NCBI GenBank assembly: GCA_025738555.1
Contig: JAOVFP010000020.1
Span: forward strand, 186,001-250,000
DNA from: Cyathus striatus
Taxonomy: Eukaryota > Basidiomycota > Agaricomycetes > Agaricales > Nidulariaceae
Direction: 5' to 3'
Length of the DNA: 64,000 nucleotides
Shown: one piece after another, positions 34,911 through 46,599 of the stretch
How the letters are laid out: every line of letters starts with the position of its first letter
Numbering within the stretch: position 1 is the stretch's first letter
Made by a program: the position numbers and the translations under genes
The notes under the pieces: model-generated
Seen by the model: the letters and a program-made list of their open reading frames with translations, nothing else
The model's database searches: none
What the model was told of the DNA's origin: nothing

Positions 34911-35108
34911 GTCGAGGAATGATGCTGAGAGCGTCCGCTTTCAAGACGACTTGGACTTTACACTCGTCACATCGCTACTTTGCATCGCAACAGACGCCCA
35001 GTATAGAAATGCCACCTAAAATTAACGTTATTCGTACATTCTATCGTGATATTGCTTGTGACTTTCGTTATGGAGAAAGCAATATGGGATGCCATCCTCT
35101 GATTTGCG

Positions 35109-36243
35109 ATGTCTCTTGGAGACAACCATTCCAACGACATTTTTTTTAAAAATCTTGTCTCTTCGATAACTTCTCGAATCCTACCTCTACAATTGTCAAC
35201 CGGCATCAGCATTCCAGCAAGAAAAATAATTTACCTGAGCGTCAGCTCTGCGCTCATAGGGCTGGGAGTATGCTTCCTAATGTGTATGAAGTCGAACCAA
35301 TTCAAAAGACGTAGTAGTCAAAATTCCCAACAACCAAATCATAGACTGGAGACTAACGATCGGGAGGCAAACCGAAACTTGAGGAAGTTGTTCCGGAAGA
35401 TAACTTTGCGATCCAGAAGCCCGAACAGGACAGGAATTCAGCCAGACTGTAAAGCTTTCCATTTGTATCCTTGGTGGACGCTTAAGAGCGCCTTACTATC
35501 ATGTAGATTCCAATGATGCGGCGTTACATTTCCAAGCCCAGCCAAGTGGGTACAAATCATCAAGGTAAAATCACAAACGATGATCTTGAAGCTTTGCGCA
35601 CCGCTGGAGTCCGAGAACTTGCCTTACAATTTTGAATCCTGCTTGGAATATCAAAGTTATGATAACACTGATACGGGGGTGACCGCTTGCCATTTATCTC
35701 AATTTATTTATAGGGATAAACAACGAAACCGTTTACAGTCTCTGGCGACTTCGCAATTATTAATGCGGGCGGACAATCTGACTTTGGCGTCGAGAGTAAA
35801 CTGATTCTATTGGGATGGTTGTACAGGAAGCTGGACTTACCGTTTAAAATTCCATTATACTACACTCTGCCATTAATTGAGCCAACTCATTTTTGTAGAC
35901 TCGGTACGTCGTGGTAGCTTTATGTTTTGAAATGTGCTGACATGTTACCGTAGACATAGTCATAAATACTGACCCATTTTCAGGATTCCAAGAACAATCT
36001 GACTTTGACACACTCCGGAATCAAAATATTCAATCCACAGTACTATCTCATTCTAGCGAAAACGGGCACGAATACTTGTTCAAAGTCAGGGACTCGGCAT
36101 GTAGCCATTCTAAAAAAAAACTTCATCCAGAAGTTTATAACTCATCTTTGTTGATGTTGATGGAAGCACTGGTTGCTGAAACTGAATTAACAATTTCATC
36201 GCGAAGAACGTGCAAATTCAAGATAGCCAGGGTCATAACTACA
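35109..36243 (+). CDS. Hypothetical multi-exon protein with one membrane segment
   Basis: I do not recognise this gene. A 135-codon open frame from the ATG at 35109 has one hydrophobic stretch (IIYLSVSSALIGLGVCFLM, residues about 41-59) followed by a very basic Arg/Lys/Asn-rich segment, as in a membrane protein with a nuclear or matrix-facing tail. Further open pieces at 35500-35640, 35720-35910 and 35990-36240 each start after a plausible acceptor and may be later exons, but I could not join them convincingly. It lies 0.6 kb upstream of the Hsp104-like gene in the same direction. Confidence 0.25.
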
Positions 36244-36830
36244 TCTCCCTGATTCCTGATTCCTGATCTACTGTCTACTGACAAAAGTGTATCGCTATTC
36301 ATGAACATGTTGTGTGTGTAGCAATAGGGAAGGGAATATCATGAACTACATCAAGTTCGGTTAAATGCCATACGATTGGTAGGCAAGGAATTGTTAACGG
36401 TAACTCAGCCGAAATGGTAAGTATAATCTTATCTGAGGTCACTATTGGATATTTATTATTATATAAAGTCCAATTCTGGTTAATAGTGATTTACCGAGGA
36501 GTTTGCGATAGGCAATGAAGAATGGACAGATGGTTCATACCAATGTTCGCTTGCAAGGCCCCACTCTTGTTCAAGCCATATTTCATCATTTTATGATAAA
36601 TCAAGTGAAAAGTGATAAAATAAAAGCGCATTCGAATATGCACATGTTCACAACGGAAATCTGTAGGTGGAACATGAAGGTTAAGGAATACAGCATGAGT
36701 TGGGCGGACATGTAAGGTTCAAGCTCAAGACTTGTAATAACGTGACCCCTTGGATAGTCACGTCACGCAAGACGAAACACAACTTCAAATTGCGGGAAAA
36801 GAGAAAGTTAGAAACCCCTCCTTCATCGAC

Positions 36831-39709
36831 ATGCCCGACATTCATAGCTCTCAGATTTCTCCTTCAGGTCGAAGTATCATCGACCTGGCGCAAAAAATTG
36901 CAAAACAATACCACAATGTGCACAGTCTGTATCGTCATAATTCATGATTCATCTGTATAATCTGCTTTTGAACTCACGTCTTTCCTTCCAGTAACTCCAA
37001 TTCATCTCGCATTTTCCCTCCTGGATGAAGTTCAGTCGCCGGAATACCCGGGAATTTTTCGATCGTTGATCCTCCACATGGGAGGTGATCCAGTAACTTA
37101 CCTTCACCTTAATAATTTTTCGAATACACAGTAACTAACAACATTTTCTAGGATGAAATAAAAACGAGACTCCGAGAGGAAATAGAAAAGATGACTGTCT
37201 CATCGGACACGAAGTATCATACACTTACGAAGATAAGGCAGGACAAAAGCGATGCAACCAAAAAGGTTCTCAAAAATGCCTCGAAGTTCCGATCGCCAAT
37301 GGAATCTTATATTACATCTCACCACATTCTGCTAGCTCTTCTGGAAGCCCCGGAAATAATTGCTATTTTAAAAGAAAAGAAAATCAATATTCAACTCGAT
37401 CGTAGCCAACTTTCTCAAATACTGAGCGGCCCCAAATGCTCCAAAGAACTTTACCCAGCTCTCAATGCTTTCGGGGTTGATCTTGTCACGCTTGCAGAGC
37501 AGGGAAAGCTCGAACCCTTTGTAGGCAGAGTCGAACAATTACAGCGCATCTACACAATCCTTTCCAAAAAGTGAGTATCACGACTTTACTTCGGTTATCC
37601 TCTGATTTTTACTATTCACTCTCTAGAACTAAAAATAATGTCGTCTTGGTTGGCGAATCTGGAGTGGGGAAAACTGCAATTGTAAAAGGTTTTGCCCAGC
37701 ATATATTCGAAAAAAAAGTACCAGAAAATCTTCTGGTACGAATGTTTGAGATCGACTTTGCAAAATTAAGGGCAGGTGCGACGGGCAACGGCGTTTATGA
37801 AGAGCAAGTTAGAAAAATATTATCTGAAGTACAGAAGGCCGCGGAAGAGGGCCCAGGAGTCATCATTTTTGTTGATGCGCTGCATACCATTTCTGGCGCC
37901 ACCCATGCTGTAGTGAATATGGCCAATCTATTAAAGCCCCTGCTGTCTCGTGGAAGACTACGTATAATAGGCACCGCTAACCTTACTGAATACCGGGAGG
38001 GAATTGAAAAGGATGCGGCTTTCGAGCGTCGATTCACACCAATCCACGTTCCTGAACCAAATGTTGTAGCCGCAACAACCATTTTACGTGGGGTTCGCTA
38101 TCGTTATGAGAGCCATCACAATGTTGTGATAATGGATGAAGCACTGAGGAAGGCTGTAGCGTTAGCAAGCCGCTACCGGACTGATAGGCGATTGCCCGAC
38201 TCGGCAATTGACCTTGTTGACATGGCCTGCTCCCTGTATGTTCATTGCTGGCATCTCATGTTCTATGGTGATCTTAATTGTTACATTTGATATGCAGCGT
38301 GTCCAACAGTACCATGATGCGAGGAAAGGATATTTCGGGGGGTTCTCCAGAACAGCCGGACGAGGAAGACTCATTTAGCGGACAAGAATACCGCATAGTC
38401 GACGAGCTCAACGCTCTCAGGCAGGGAAAGCACTTCCAGGGCGACTGCGATGACGCGCTTACGGATGGAGACAAATTTTTGAGACAAGAAACTTGTAGTG
38501 TTGTCTCCGGAGTGTCCGACCGTAATAGCGACACATCTACCGAAAAAGAATCGGTTACCGTGACCGCGGAACACATTGCTAGAGTTGTTCAAGAAATGAC
38601 AGGTATACCTGTCGCTAGCCTTGTAGCGTCTGAAACGAGAAAGCTGCGTGACCTGGACATGATTTTAGCGCGGATTGTAGTGGGTCAAGAAGAAGCTGTC
38701 AAGGCAGTCGCAAGAGCTATTCGCATATCTAGAAGTGATCTTGCGGCCCCTAACCGACCCCAAGCTGGTTTTCTCTTGGCCGGTCCTTCGGGAACCGGCA
38801 AGACACGCATGGCAAAGGCAGTATGTGTCTTTCTTTGTCATCATAGTATACACTGTTGCTGATGTTTCCATTATAGTTAGCCTTGCTACTATTTGATTCT
38901 TCAGATGCTTTCCTTCGTATAGACGCGTCCGAATATTCTGAAGAACACACGCTCACTCGACTAATTGGCTCGTCTCCCGGGTACGTCGGCCACGAGGAAG
39001 GTGGTCAACTGACCGAATACGTACGGCGGAGACCGTACACAGTCGTTCTCATAGACGAAATTGAGAAAGCCTGCCCGAACTTTTCTAAGTTATTTTTACA
39101 AGTGTTAGACGAGGGACGGCTGACTGATGGTCAGGGCCATACCGTTAACATGAAAAACATTATTTTAATAATGACTTCCAACCTTGGAGCTTCGGAAATG
39201 CAGAAGGAAGAAACGGCTGTCGAAACACGCCGTTCGTTGGCAATCGAAACAATTTCGCACCATTTCTCACCTGAATTTATTAGCCGAGTGGAAATAATAC
39301 CATTTGTAAGTTAATTTTACCGACGGCCCCTTACTTTGGCTACGTGTTGGCCTGTGCTGACCTAGAATTTATCCAGAACCCACTATCAAAAACTGCTTCC
39401 AATCTCATCCTGGAGGCACGATTATCAGATATTGGCGAAACTCTCAAGGGAAATGGCGTTAAACTTAATGTCCACAGGGACGCAAAAGAGTACCTCGTCT
39501 CTATCGGAACGTCTGCTGAATATGGCGCTCGACGATTAGATCGGGCAATCCAGGAGCATATGCTGAATCCTTTAGCGTCCATGCTTATTTCAGATGCAGA
39601 CGATGGAAACATCAAGTTGTTGGATGTGACTTATAATCCAAAGACTCGAACCATCGATATTGAAGAAGCTCTACTAGATAGGCCGAGAACGTCAAGTGGG
39701 AATTGGTAA
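36831..39709 (+). CDS. Hsp104/ClpB-like AAA+ protein with altered NBD1, 835 aa
   Basis: Seven exons join without a break: 36831-36924, 36992-37092, 37152-37570, 37627-38235, 38298-38820, 38877-39305, 39377-39709. The family unfolds aggregated protein by threading it through a hexamer. Present: Clp N-domain ([12 protein letters not shown], residues about 33-190), NBD1 with Walker A GESGVGKT (214-221), NBD2 with Walker A GPSGTGKT (570-577), pore loop GYVG (617-620), Walker [11 protein letters not shown] (Asp642, Glu643). Changed: the NBD1 Walker B reads IIFVDALHT, with Ala289 for the catalytic Glu; pore loop 1 reads TGNG (257-260) instead of K-Y-x-G; and the coiled-coil M domain is replaced by about 90 acidic, Ser-rich residues. 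Arg fingers (ERRF) remain. The open frame argues for selection. The start ATG is the first in frame after a stop at 36738. Confidence 0.85.
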
Positions 39710-40165
39710 AAGGCTATAAAAGGTTCTCGGGGTGTCTAAATAGATAGTATAGTAGTAGATGTTTATTTCCATCACTTCCTTATCCAGGTTTCTAAAATCA
39801 TCCCTTCGCCTCGCTTGTGCGATAAGATTGCAGACCGGGACAAACAACAAATGTGACAACACATCTCAACGCATCTAAGAGGCCAAACCAAAGCTAAACT
39901 CGCGAGGGAGGGGCTAGCTGTTTCTTCTCCGGAGATTTTGGCATAATAAAGTGAATAAATGAATAAAATACTACATAAATTAATGTTAATATATTCTACA
40001 ATGCCCAGCCTATGTATGTAGCTACAGTTTCATGTTACGTGCTTATTTACGGGACAAAAGTGCCTAGTATTGAAACAGCGTGATACAATTCAGATCACCT
40101 TGCTTGCCAAGGCCCAAGGTATTCTGTTCGTCTTTCATTACCATCAAGTTCTTCCACCTCGCCTC
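39710..40165. other. Intergenic, nothing recognised
   Basis: AT-rich sequence after the stop of the Hsp104-like gene, with AATAAA-like words near 39945-39970. No open frame of note. Confidence 0.5.
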
Positions 40166-40960
40166 ATGGTCCCCGCCCTCTCTCTTTTCGTTGACCGTTA
40201 CGTTGACCTCCTACTCCGTGGTCTCTCTCCCTATCTCATCCAGCTTCTCTGAAGAACAGGCACACTTTTCATTCACAGACGCTAATCTGTCGAGCGATCC
40301 CAGCTTCGTAATATTCTCCACCGCAGCTAGTGACTCTTCCTCCGAGTTTGTCAACTCCCAGATGCGCAGTCTTTCTGGAAATTCCCCAGACATACTAACT
40401 GCATCAATGCCCGACCAGCTAGGTCCCCGTCGCATCCCTCACGAGCCGCTCGAATATTGTGGTAACTTCAAGCGTCCTCGTGGAGACCAAGACGCGTCTA
40501 GCGAAGAACACGAAGAGTTGGGGGAGGATAGAGCGCGTGCGCAGAAGAGGCATCGAACTGAAAATGATCCGTTCGGTCCACAGGGACATGAGGTACGCAT
40601 GTGTGGCTTGCCTTTTATCCATCGGTTGACTATATGCGCGTAGACATAGTACCGCCGTACTTCATCCCAGTACCTCGACAACGTCTTTCATTTGCTGGAA
40701 CGCACGCGATCCACTCCAGCGTACAGAATCTTCGTCGTTTACTCGCTGATACCTGACCCTTCCCTGATCTGTACCCTAACGTACCCCTACACCCCGGTTT
40801 CGCACGAAATGACTGCACCGACAATCAACCGATCCCAAAAGGTCCCAAACGAGGTACTTCGGGCTATCCCCGCTTCTCGGTCTCTCAGAGTCTGTTTGCG
40901 CGGCGAGTGGCGTTCGGTTAATTTAGGTCTACGTTTCTAACCATGGCGTACTTTCTCTCA
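40166..40960 (+). CDS. Hypothetical, low-complexity acidic/basic protein
   Basis: Two overlapping plus-strand frames (from ATG 40166, and a longer one ending at 40641) give a Ser-rich segment followed by a charged segment (KRPRGDQDASSEEHEELGED) that looks nuclear. A GTACGC donor at 40591 and a GCGTAG acceptor near 40643 allow extension into 40690-40940. I recognise no domain, and the exon joins are guesses. Confidence 0.2.
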
Positions 40961-41327
40961 GATGTCTGAACATCAAGGTTTTCGTCGACTCTGCCGATGC
41001 TTCCGAGGCTTTATTCATTACGACACTGTTGTATTTCAGACGTATTAATAGTATCTCCACAACTTACTTAGCATGTATCCTAATATAAACTAGCCGATAG
41101 CCCTCCTGCATGCTTTAACTAGTCAACTTGACATCTTGCAGCAGTGACAAAGGGAGAGAATTGCAGGAAGAATATGCACTGAGCAAGGTTTGGGCCATTG
41201 ATATTATGTAATGACAGTTGTGTTGTTCGTCCGAGAATGTATTCGTCAGTTTTGAATTGGTTTTGAATCCTCTGAGCCATATAAATTGGACTACGTAACC
41301 TGTTATCTTTTACCACTACCCCCCATC

Positions 41328-44152
41328 ATGGTTTCTATTACAGAATTAACTGAGAGATCTCACGAAATTGTGTCGAGCTTGACACATCTCACTAGAGCCA
41401 GCCATAATAGAGATGGTATGCACCTTCAAGCTTCATTTCCCTTACATTCTACTCTCAACTCATGCATTTCTTCAGCGCAACCTGTTCATCTTGCTCTTGT
41501 TCTTCTTGACGAAAACTGTTCGGAAAAGGAAAAACTTGGAAAGGGTGGTGCGCCCTTATTTGTTAGGATTTTATCAGTCGTCGAGAGCGATCCTGTTAGT
41601 TACTTTCACTCTAAATTCTTAAATACTCTGCAACTTATTTGAACTGTTTAACTAGGCTGCCATGAGAGACACATTCAGGAAACTGATAAGCGACCTCCCT
41701 ACCCAAATCTCACCTCCTCTATAAATCAGGTCTACTTTTCGCCTGCAACCAATCAGGTTTTTGAAGATGCTCAGATGTTACGGCTAAGTATGAACGATCT
41801 TTTTATCGCAGAACATCACATCCTGCTATCCCTTCTTAAAAACAGTGGGATTCAAAAAGTGCTAAAAAATCATAATGTTGTAGATACTGTTCTCAAGGAT
41901 GCAATCCTGCAGGCTAGAAGCAATTGCCGAGTGGAATCCAGAACTGCCGAAGAACGTTTTGATGCTCTTCAAAAGTACGCCGATGAATATACTTTTCTTG
42001 CTGGGAAGGGAATGTTCGATCCTGTAATTGGTCGAGATCCTGAAGTTGAAAAATTAATAGCCATTTTATGTAGGAAGTGCGCATCGCTACTTTACTTGAA
42101 TTGTTTCTGACACTGACATTTTTCCGTTTAGAAATAAGAACAATGCCATTCTTACTGGTGATCCTGGCGTTGGTAAAACTGCCATTGTTGAATGCCTCGC
42201 TCAGCGCATTGTAAAAAGGGACGTACCAGCCCAGCTCGTCACTAAGATCTACTCCATGAATATGGGTGCATTAATGGCAGGTGCTAGGTATAAGGGTGCC
42301 TTCGAAGAGCGATTTCTAGCCTTCTTTAAAGAGGCTGAGAAGACTGCAGAAGAGGGACCGTCTGCCATCATCTTCATTGATGAGATACACATTGTCATGG
42401 GTAGTAACCATTCTTCGGATGGTGAAATAAATGTGACAGAGTTGATGAAACCTTTTTGGCTCATGGCAAGCTTCGTTGCATTGGTGCTACTACTTTTCAA
42501 GAACTTAAGTATATTGAGAAAGATGCTGCCCTCATACGTCTATTTGCCCATGTAAATGTAGGGGAGCCTAGTGTCAATGCAACTATCAACATGCTTCATG
42601 GCCTGAAAGAAAGTTACGAGAAGCATCATAATGTCCATATCTTGGATAGTGCTCTGGAGCAGGCTGCGACACTTGCTAGCCGATATCTCACTTCCAGAAG
42701 ACTACCCGATTCTGCAATAGATCTTATTGACGAAGCTTGTGCTAGGTATGAGCGTCTATTATATCTCATGTCCTATAAGCAATAAACATCTTTGTTAAAT
42801 ACAGCCTACGGGTTACACATGTAATTCAATCTGAGGAAGTCGAACAACTTCAATCCCTCAAACTCGAGCTTGAGGCTGAAATTCACTCTCTCGAGTGTGA
42901 AAAATACCTCACCACCTCAACAAAAGTCCGGAATACAATCACAAAAGATTTCTGTACACTTGATACCGTCTATCAGCGAGTAATACAGGATCTTATGCGT
43001 GCGAATAAGATTGAAGAAACAGCCAGGGAAGATCCATGTACAGTCGCGGGAAGCAAGATCGCAGAAATTGTTGCAAGATGGACGAACATCCCTGTTCATC
43101 GGCTGGTACAATCTGAACGCGAAAAACTTCTCAAGATGGAAGAAATATTAAGCGAAAGCATCATTGGGCAGAAAGATGCTGTCAAGGCGGTCGCTGATGC
43201 CATTCGCTTGTCCAGAAGTGGCCTTGGGAGTTCTACTCGGCCCATTGCCAGCTTGCTTATGGTTGGGCCTTCTGGCACTGGAAAGACATATTTGGCAAAA
43301 GTGGTATGCGCGTTCTTTTTGGCTCTATATAAACGGTTCTTCGATTCTAATGATTTGATGATGATAGCTTGCCGTCTTTTTGTTCGACTCATCGGACATG
43401 ATGATGCGTATTGACGCATCCGAGTACTCGAATAAAAGTAGCATATCGAGGTTGATTGGCGCGGCGCCTGGCTACGTTGGTCACGGTCAAGGTGGTCAAC
43501 TGACTGAATATGTTCGGCACCGACCATACTCAATAATACTCATCGATGAAATTGAAAAGGCTTGCCAAGAGTTTCTAGCCATTTTTCTTCAGGTGCTGGA
43601 TGACGGGCGTCTGACAGATGGCCAAGGCCGTGTTGTCAACATGAAGAATACCATAATCATTATGACATCCAATCTTGGATATTCTCACTTTCATGAAAGA
43701 AGAGAAGAATTACTAGAGTCAGAGACTCGCAGACTGATAATTGACACTGTAAAAGCACATTTCTCTCCGGAGTTTTACAACCGAATCGACAAAACAGTAA
43801 TATACGTAAGTTCATCAAACTGATGTTGGTCTTTATACTGACCTCGTCTATACAGTCCCCTCTATCCAAGGAGGATATGATGAGACTGGTTGACATCCGT
43901 CTGAAGGAAGTGGAAGACCGTCTCACCACGCGCAAGATTACATTAGACATTGATATCGATTCCAAACGCCACTTGGCAACGTTGGGATATTCACCGATGT
44001 ATGGTGCCCGTCCTCTTAATCGAGTGATTGAACACGAATTATTGGATCCACTTTCAATGATGCTATTGACCAACGATGTTAAAAATGGCGAGAAAGTTCA
44101 GGTACGGTATGATAGCTTGAAAGGGTGTCTTAGCTTAGTTACATCTGCTTGA
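41328..44152 (+). pseudogene. Second Hsp104/ClpB-like gene, two single-base frameshifts
   Basis: Exons 41328-41415, 41476-41594, 41656-42075, 42132-42745, 42805-43303, 43368-43805 and 43856-44152 align with the neighbour at 36.8 kb and with ClpB. Each domain is visible: N-domain (QPVHLALVLLDE), NBD1 Walker A GDPGVGKT, pore loop RYKG, Walker B IIFIDEIH, NBD2 Walker [13 protein letters not shown], Walker [11 protein letters not shown]. The frame is lost twice, each time by one missing base: near 41715-41724, where TAA follows SPPL, and in the T run at 42453-42457. The NBD1 arginine-finger block reads ALIRLF instead of ALERRF. The M domain is short (about 60 residues with one coiled segment). 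Splice sites are intact, so this is either a young pseudogene or has two base-call errors. Confidence 0.8.
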
Positions 44153-44935
44153 TTGTACTATCATGAAACAAGTGATTAAAACTGTTTCGAGTGTTTGAAA
44201 ACTGTGATTATCTCAGCGTCTACTTTTGCTACCGCTTTCATTCATTTATATCTCAATTTTACTTTCTTTAACGGTACAAGTAATGTCGAAAGGCATCAAA
44301 ACTAAGATCTAGGTCGATCCTGTTGAAAATTTCTTACGATACTGGGTGTATAACCAGTACTCAAATAAACCCTAAGGCTGGCTGTCACACCTAGCGATGG
44401 TGATGGCGGCAATAGCGGACCAGACAATGGCGGGGGTAACGATGGCTAGGGGTGACAAGAACATTGGCGCAGCATTTGGAGGGCGGGGTATTCCCTGTAG
44501 CAGCAAGTAACTTAGATTTTGAACATATTTTGGACCTAAAAGCTATATATACAACTCACCGCTGTTCGGGGTTTCAATGGCTCAAACCACTGTACATGAG
44601 CGATCTAGCAATACCAACGCGCTTGCAGCTGTTGGAAGGGTAGAGTGGCAGTAACGGCTGCATAACATCATGGCGATGAGGGATATTTGGGTGGCTGTAA
44701 TGGTATTTCAACAGTATGAGGCTTGAGCTGGGTGGCAGTGGGTGGCTGCAATCATGCGTTGAAGATCGAATGCAGAGTTGGTCAATGTCGAGAGGACAGT
44801 AGGCCGGAAGAGGCTAAAGGCTGTTGAGGACGGTAGTGGGGACGAGAAGCGAGGACAGGGGATGGACGAAATGGGGGGTAGCATAAACTTGATGACTGTG
44901 GAAGCGTAAGTGTGTTGAGAACGGTAGTGGGGACA
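44153..44935. other. Intergenic, GGTGGC-type low-complexity
   Basis: No gene recognised. GATGGCGGC/GGTGGC-rich sequence at 44395-44450 and 44640-44760. At 44829-44940 there is a copy of the unit described at 46208-46325. Confidence 0.4.
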
Positions 44936-46171
44936 TCACAGGAGCGAGATAAAAGGGCCTGCAGCCACATCAATAACCTCACAGCCAAGATAACGAAGAA
45001 AGAGAAACACACGAGATAGATGCAACACTAGAAAGGAATGACCGTGAGTTCCAGGAAGCGACATAACTGAAAGCAAGAACCACATACTTTCAAGCAACTT
45101 GTACAAAGAAGAGGAAGTTAAGAACAGAGCAATGCAAACATCATCTGGTTGGAATTGATACGTCTGCATTTCCGTTGAGGAGGCAAGTCCATTGCGGTCG
45201 ACCATGGGGTCTGTGTGAACACGGGACTCACTTCTCACGGCCTGGGCAGAAGAAATGCCGCGGATGGCCTTCTCGACATGAAGCCATCCCACGAGAACAG
45301 CGCCGAACACTGTATAGAACAATCCTTCTTCCCGAATGGCTAATGCGACGAAGCAAGGACCAAATGCAAGGAAGTAGCATATCAACTTTGAGTTGACTGT
45401 GTGCTTCAGGCGGAAGGGATATATAGTGGGAAGGACCGAAGAGACTTCACAGAGACGTCAACCGTTGAAAAATGAAGGTAGTAGTGTTGTGTACACTAAC
45501 CTAGCAAAACCCATCCTGTTATTTGAAGCCCTACCGGCAATCCTATCTTCGCAGGCAGGGCAGCAATTGAGAAGCAGATAACACCCATCGATACCACAAG
45601 AATGATTGTCTGGTTTCGACATTACGAGCCTGAACTTCAAGAGGTGACCTAGAGGGCTCACCTGTACGATGATAAATAGCTGCATAGGGAAATTTCCGTT
45701 GATATCTTGTTTCCGATTGGCATACGCGACTGCATCAAGATGGATGGCGGAACCACAGGAAATTCTACGGAACAAGGTTACAATGTTGAAAAGAAATTAC
45801 TGGCATAGTTGTGCACGTACATAACAAGAATACTTTCCTTCTGAGGCCACAATGCACACAAACCACCAAGGGAGTGTACCCAAGCTACAAGTGCTGGGTG
45901 TCACTTAAAGGAACAAGATACAGATAAAATCGACGTACCACCATACACTGAAGCATTGTGAAGACAATAAACATCATTGTGGCAATAGAACGGTAGTCAT
46001 GACGCCTAGAAAGCCAGCCGTGAATAGATGGCAGACCCTGTACTGTACTAACACTTCTCTCCTAAAGAAAGACAGGAACAAGATATATGCATAGTAGAAA
46101 GTTACAGGTGACTTCTGCACGTAGCCTAAACAAGCCTGAAAATGCAGTGAATGACGCTGCCGCCAATCCAT
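44936..46171 (-). pseudogene. Mcd4/PIG-N-like GPI ethanolamine-phosphate transferase, C-terminal remnant
   Basis: Several minus-strand exons encode membrane helices in the order expected for the C-terminal half of Mcd4/PIG-N, the ER enzyme that adds ethanolamine phosphate to the first mannose of GPI anchors. They include TIILVVSMGVICFSIAALPA (45600-45530) followed by a K-x-GLP-x-GLQI-x-GW motif, and FLAFGPCFVALAIREEGLFY (45375-45310), close to the family's ...FGPCFVILSISVEGLFY. A decayed SVASIS-type motif follows near 45020. The N-terminal sulfatase-like catalytic domain is absent, and frames in the last part are broken. The identification rests on remembered family motifs, so it is moderate. 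Confidence 0.5.
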
Positions 46172-46207
46172 TCATGTCTGTCGCTGTGGTGCCTTCCAAT
46201 CCAGGGC

Positions 46208-46325
46208 CACGGTAGTGGGAACGGGGAGCGAGGACGAGGGCATGAACTCGATGACGGTGAGGCGTAAGGGTGTCGAGGACGGTAGTGGGGACGGCAAGTG
46301 AGGACTCCGAGGGGATGGACGAAAT
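46208..46325. repeat. Dispersed GGACGGTAGTGGGGACG repeat, second copy at 44829-44940
   Basis: The words GGTAGTGGGGACG, GCGAGGAC, GATGGACGAAATGG and CTCGATGACGGTGAGGCGTAAG occur in both stretches in different order, on either side of the Mcd4-like remnant. It looks like a short duplicated repeat array that flanks the remnant. Confidence 0.5.
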
Positions 46326-46485
46326 GGAGGGTTCAGGTGACTCTGGGAGTTATCACGCGTAAAAGTCGAAAAGTGCAACCTATTTTCGACCAGGGAGCCT
46401 CAGAGTACCTTACCTCTGTGGAAGTCGGTCTGGTTGTCCATCAACCAATGAAACCGACCTTCAGCAGGATGATTTTCGTATCACT

Positions 46486-46584
46486 ATAGGTTGAATTTAA
46501 TTATTTGTAGGATGGTGATCAGAAAGTAGTGTAGGTTGGTTACATAGGTTGGTTACCGACCATAAGCGTGAAATTTCAACCTAT
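46486..46584. repeat. Short inverted repeat
   Basis: ATAGGTTGAATTT (46486-46498) faces AAATTTCAACCTAT (46571-46584), separated by 72 bp with direct copies of TAGGTTGGTTAC. It may be a very small foldback element. Confidence 0.5.
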
Positions 46585-46599
46585 CTATTTCTAGCTATT

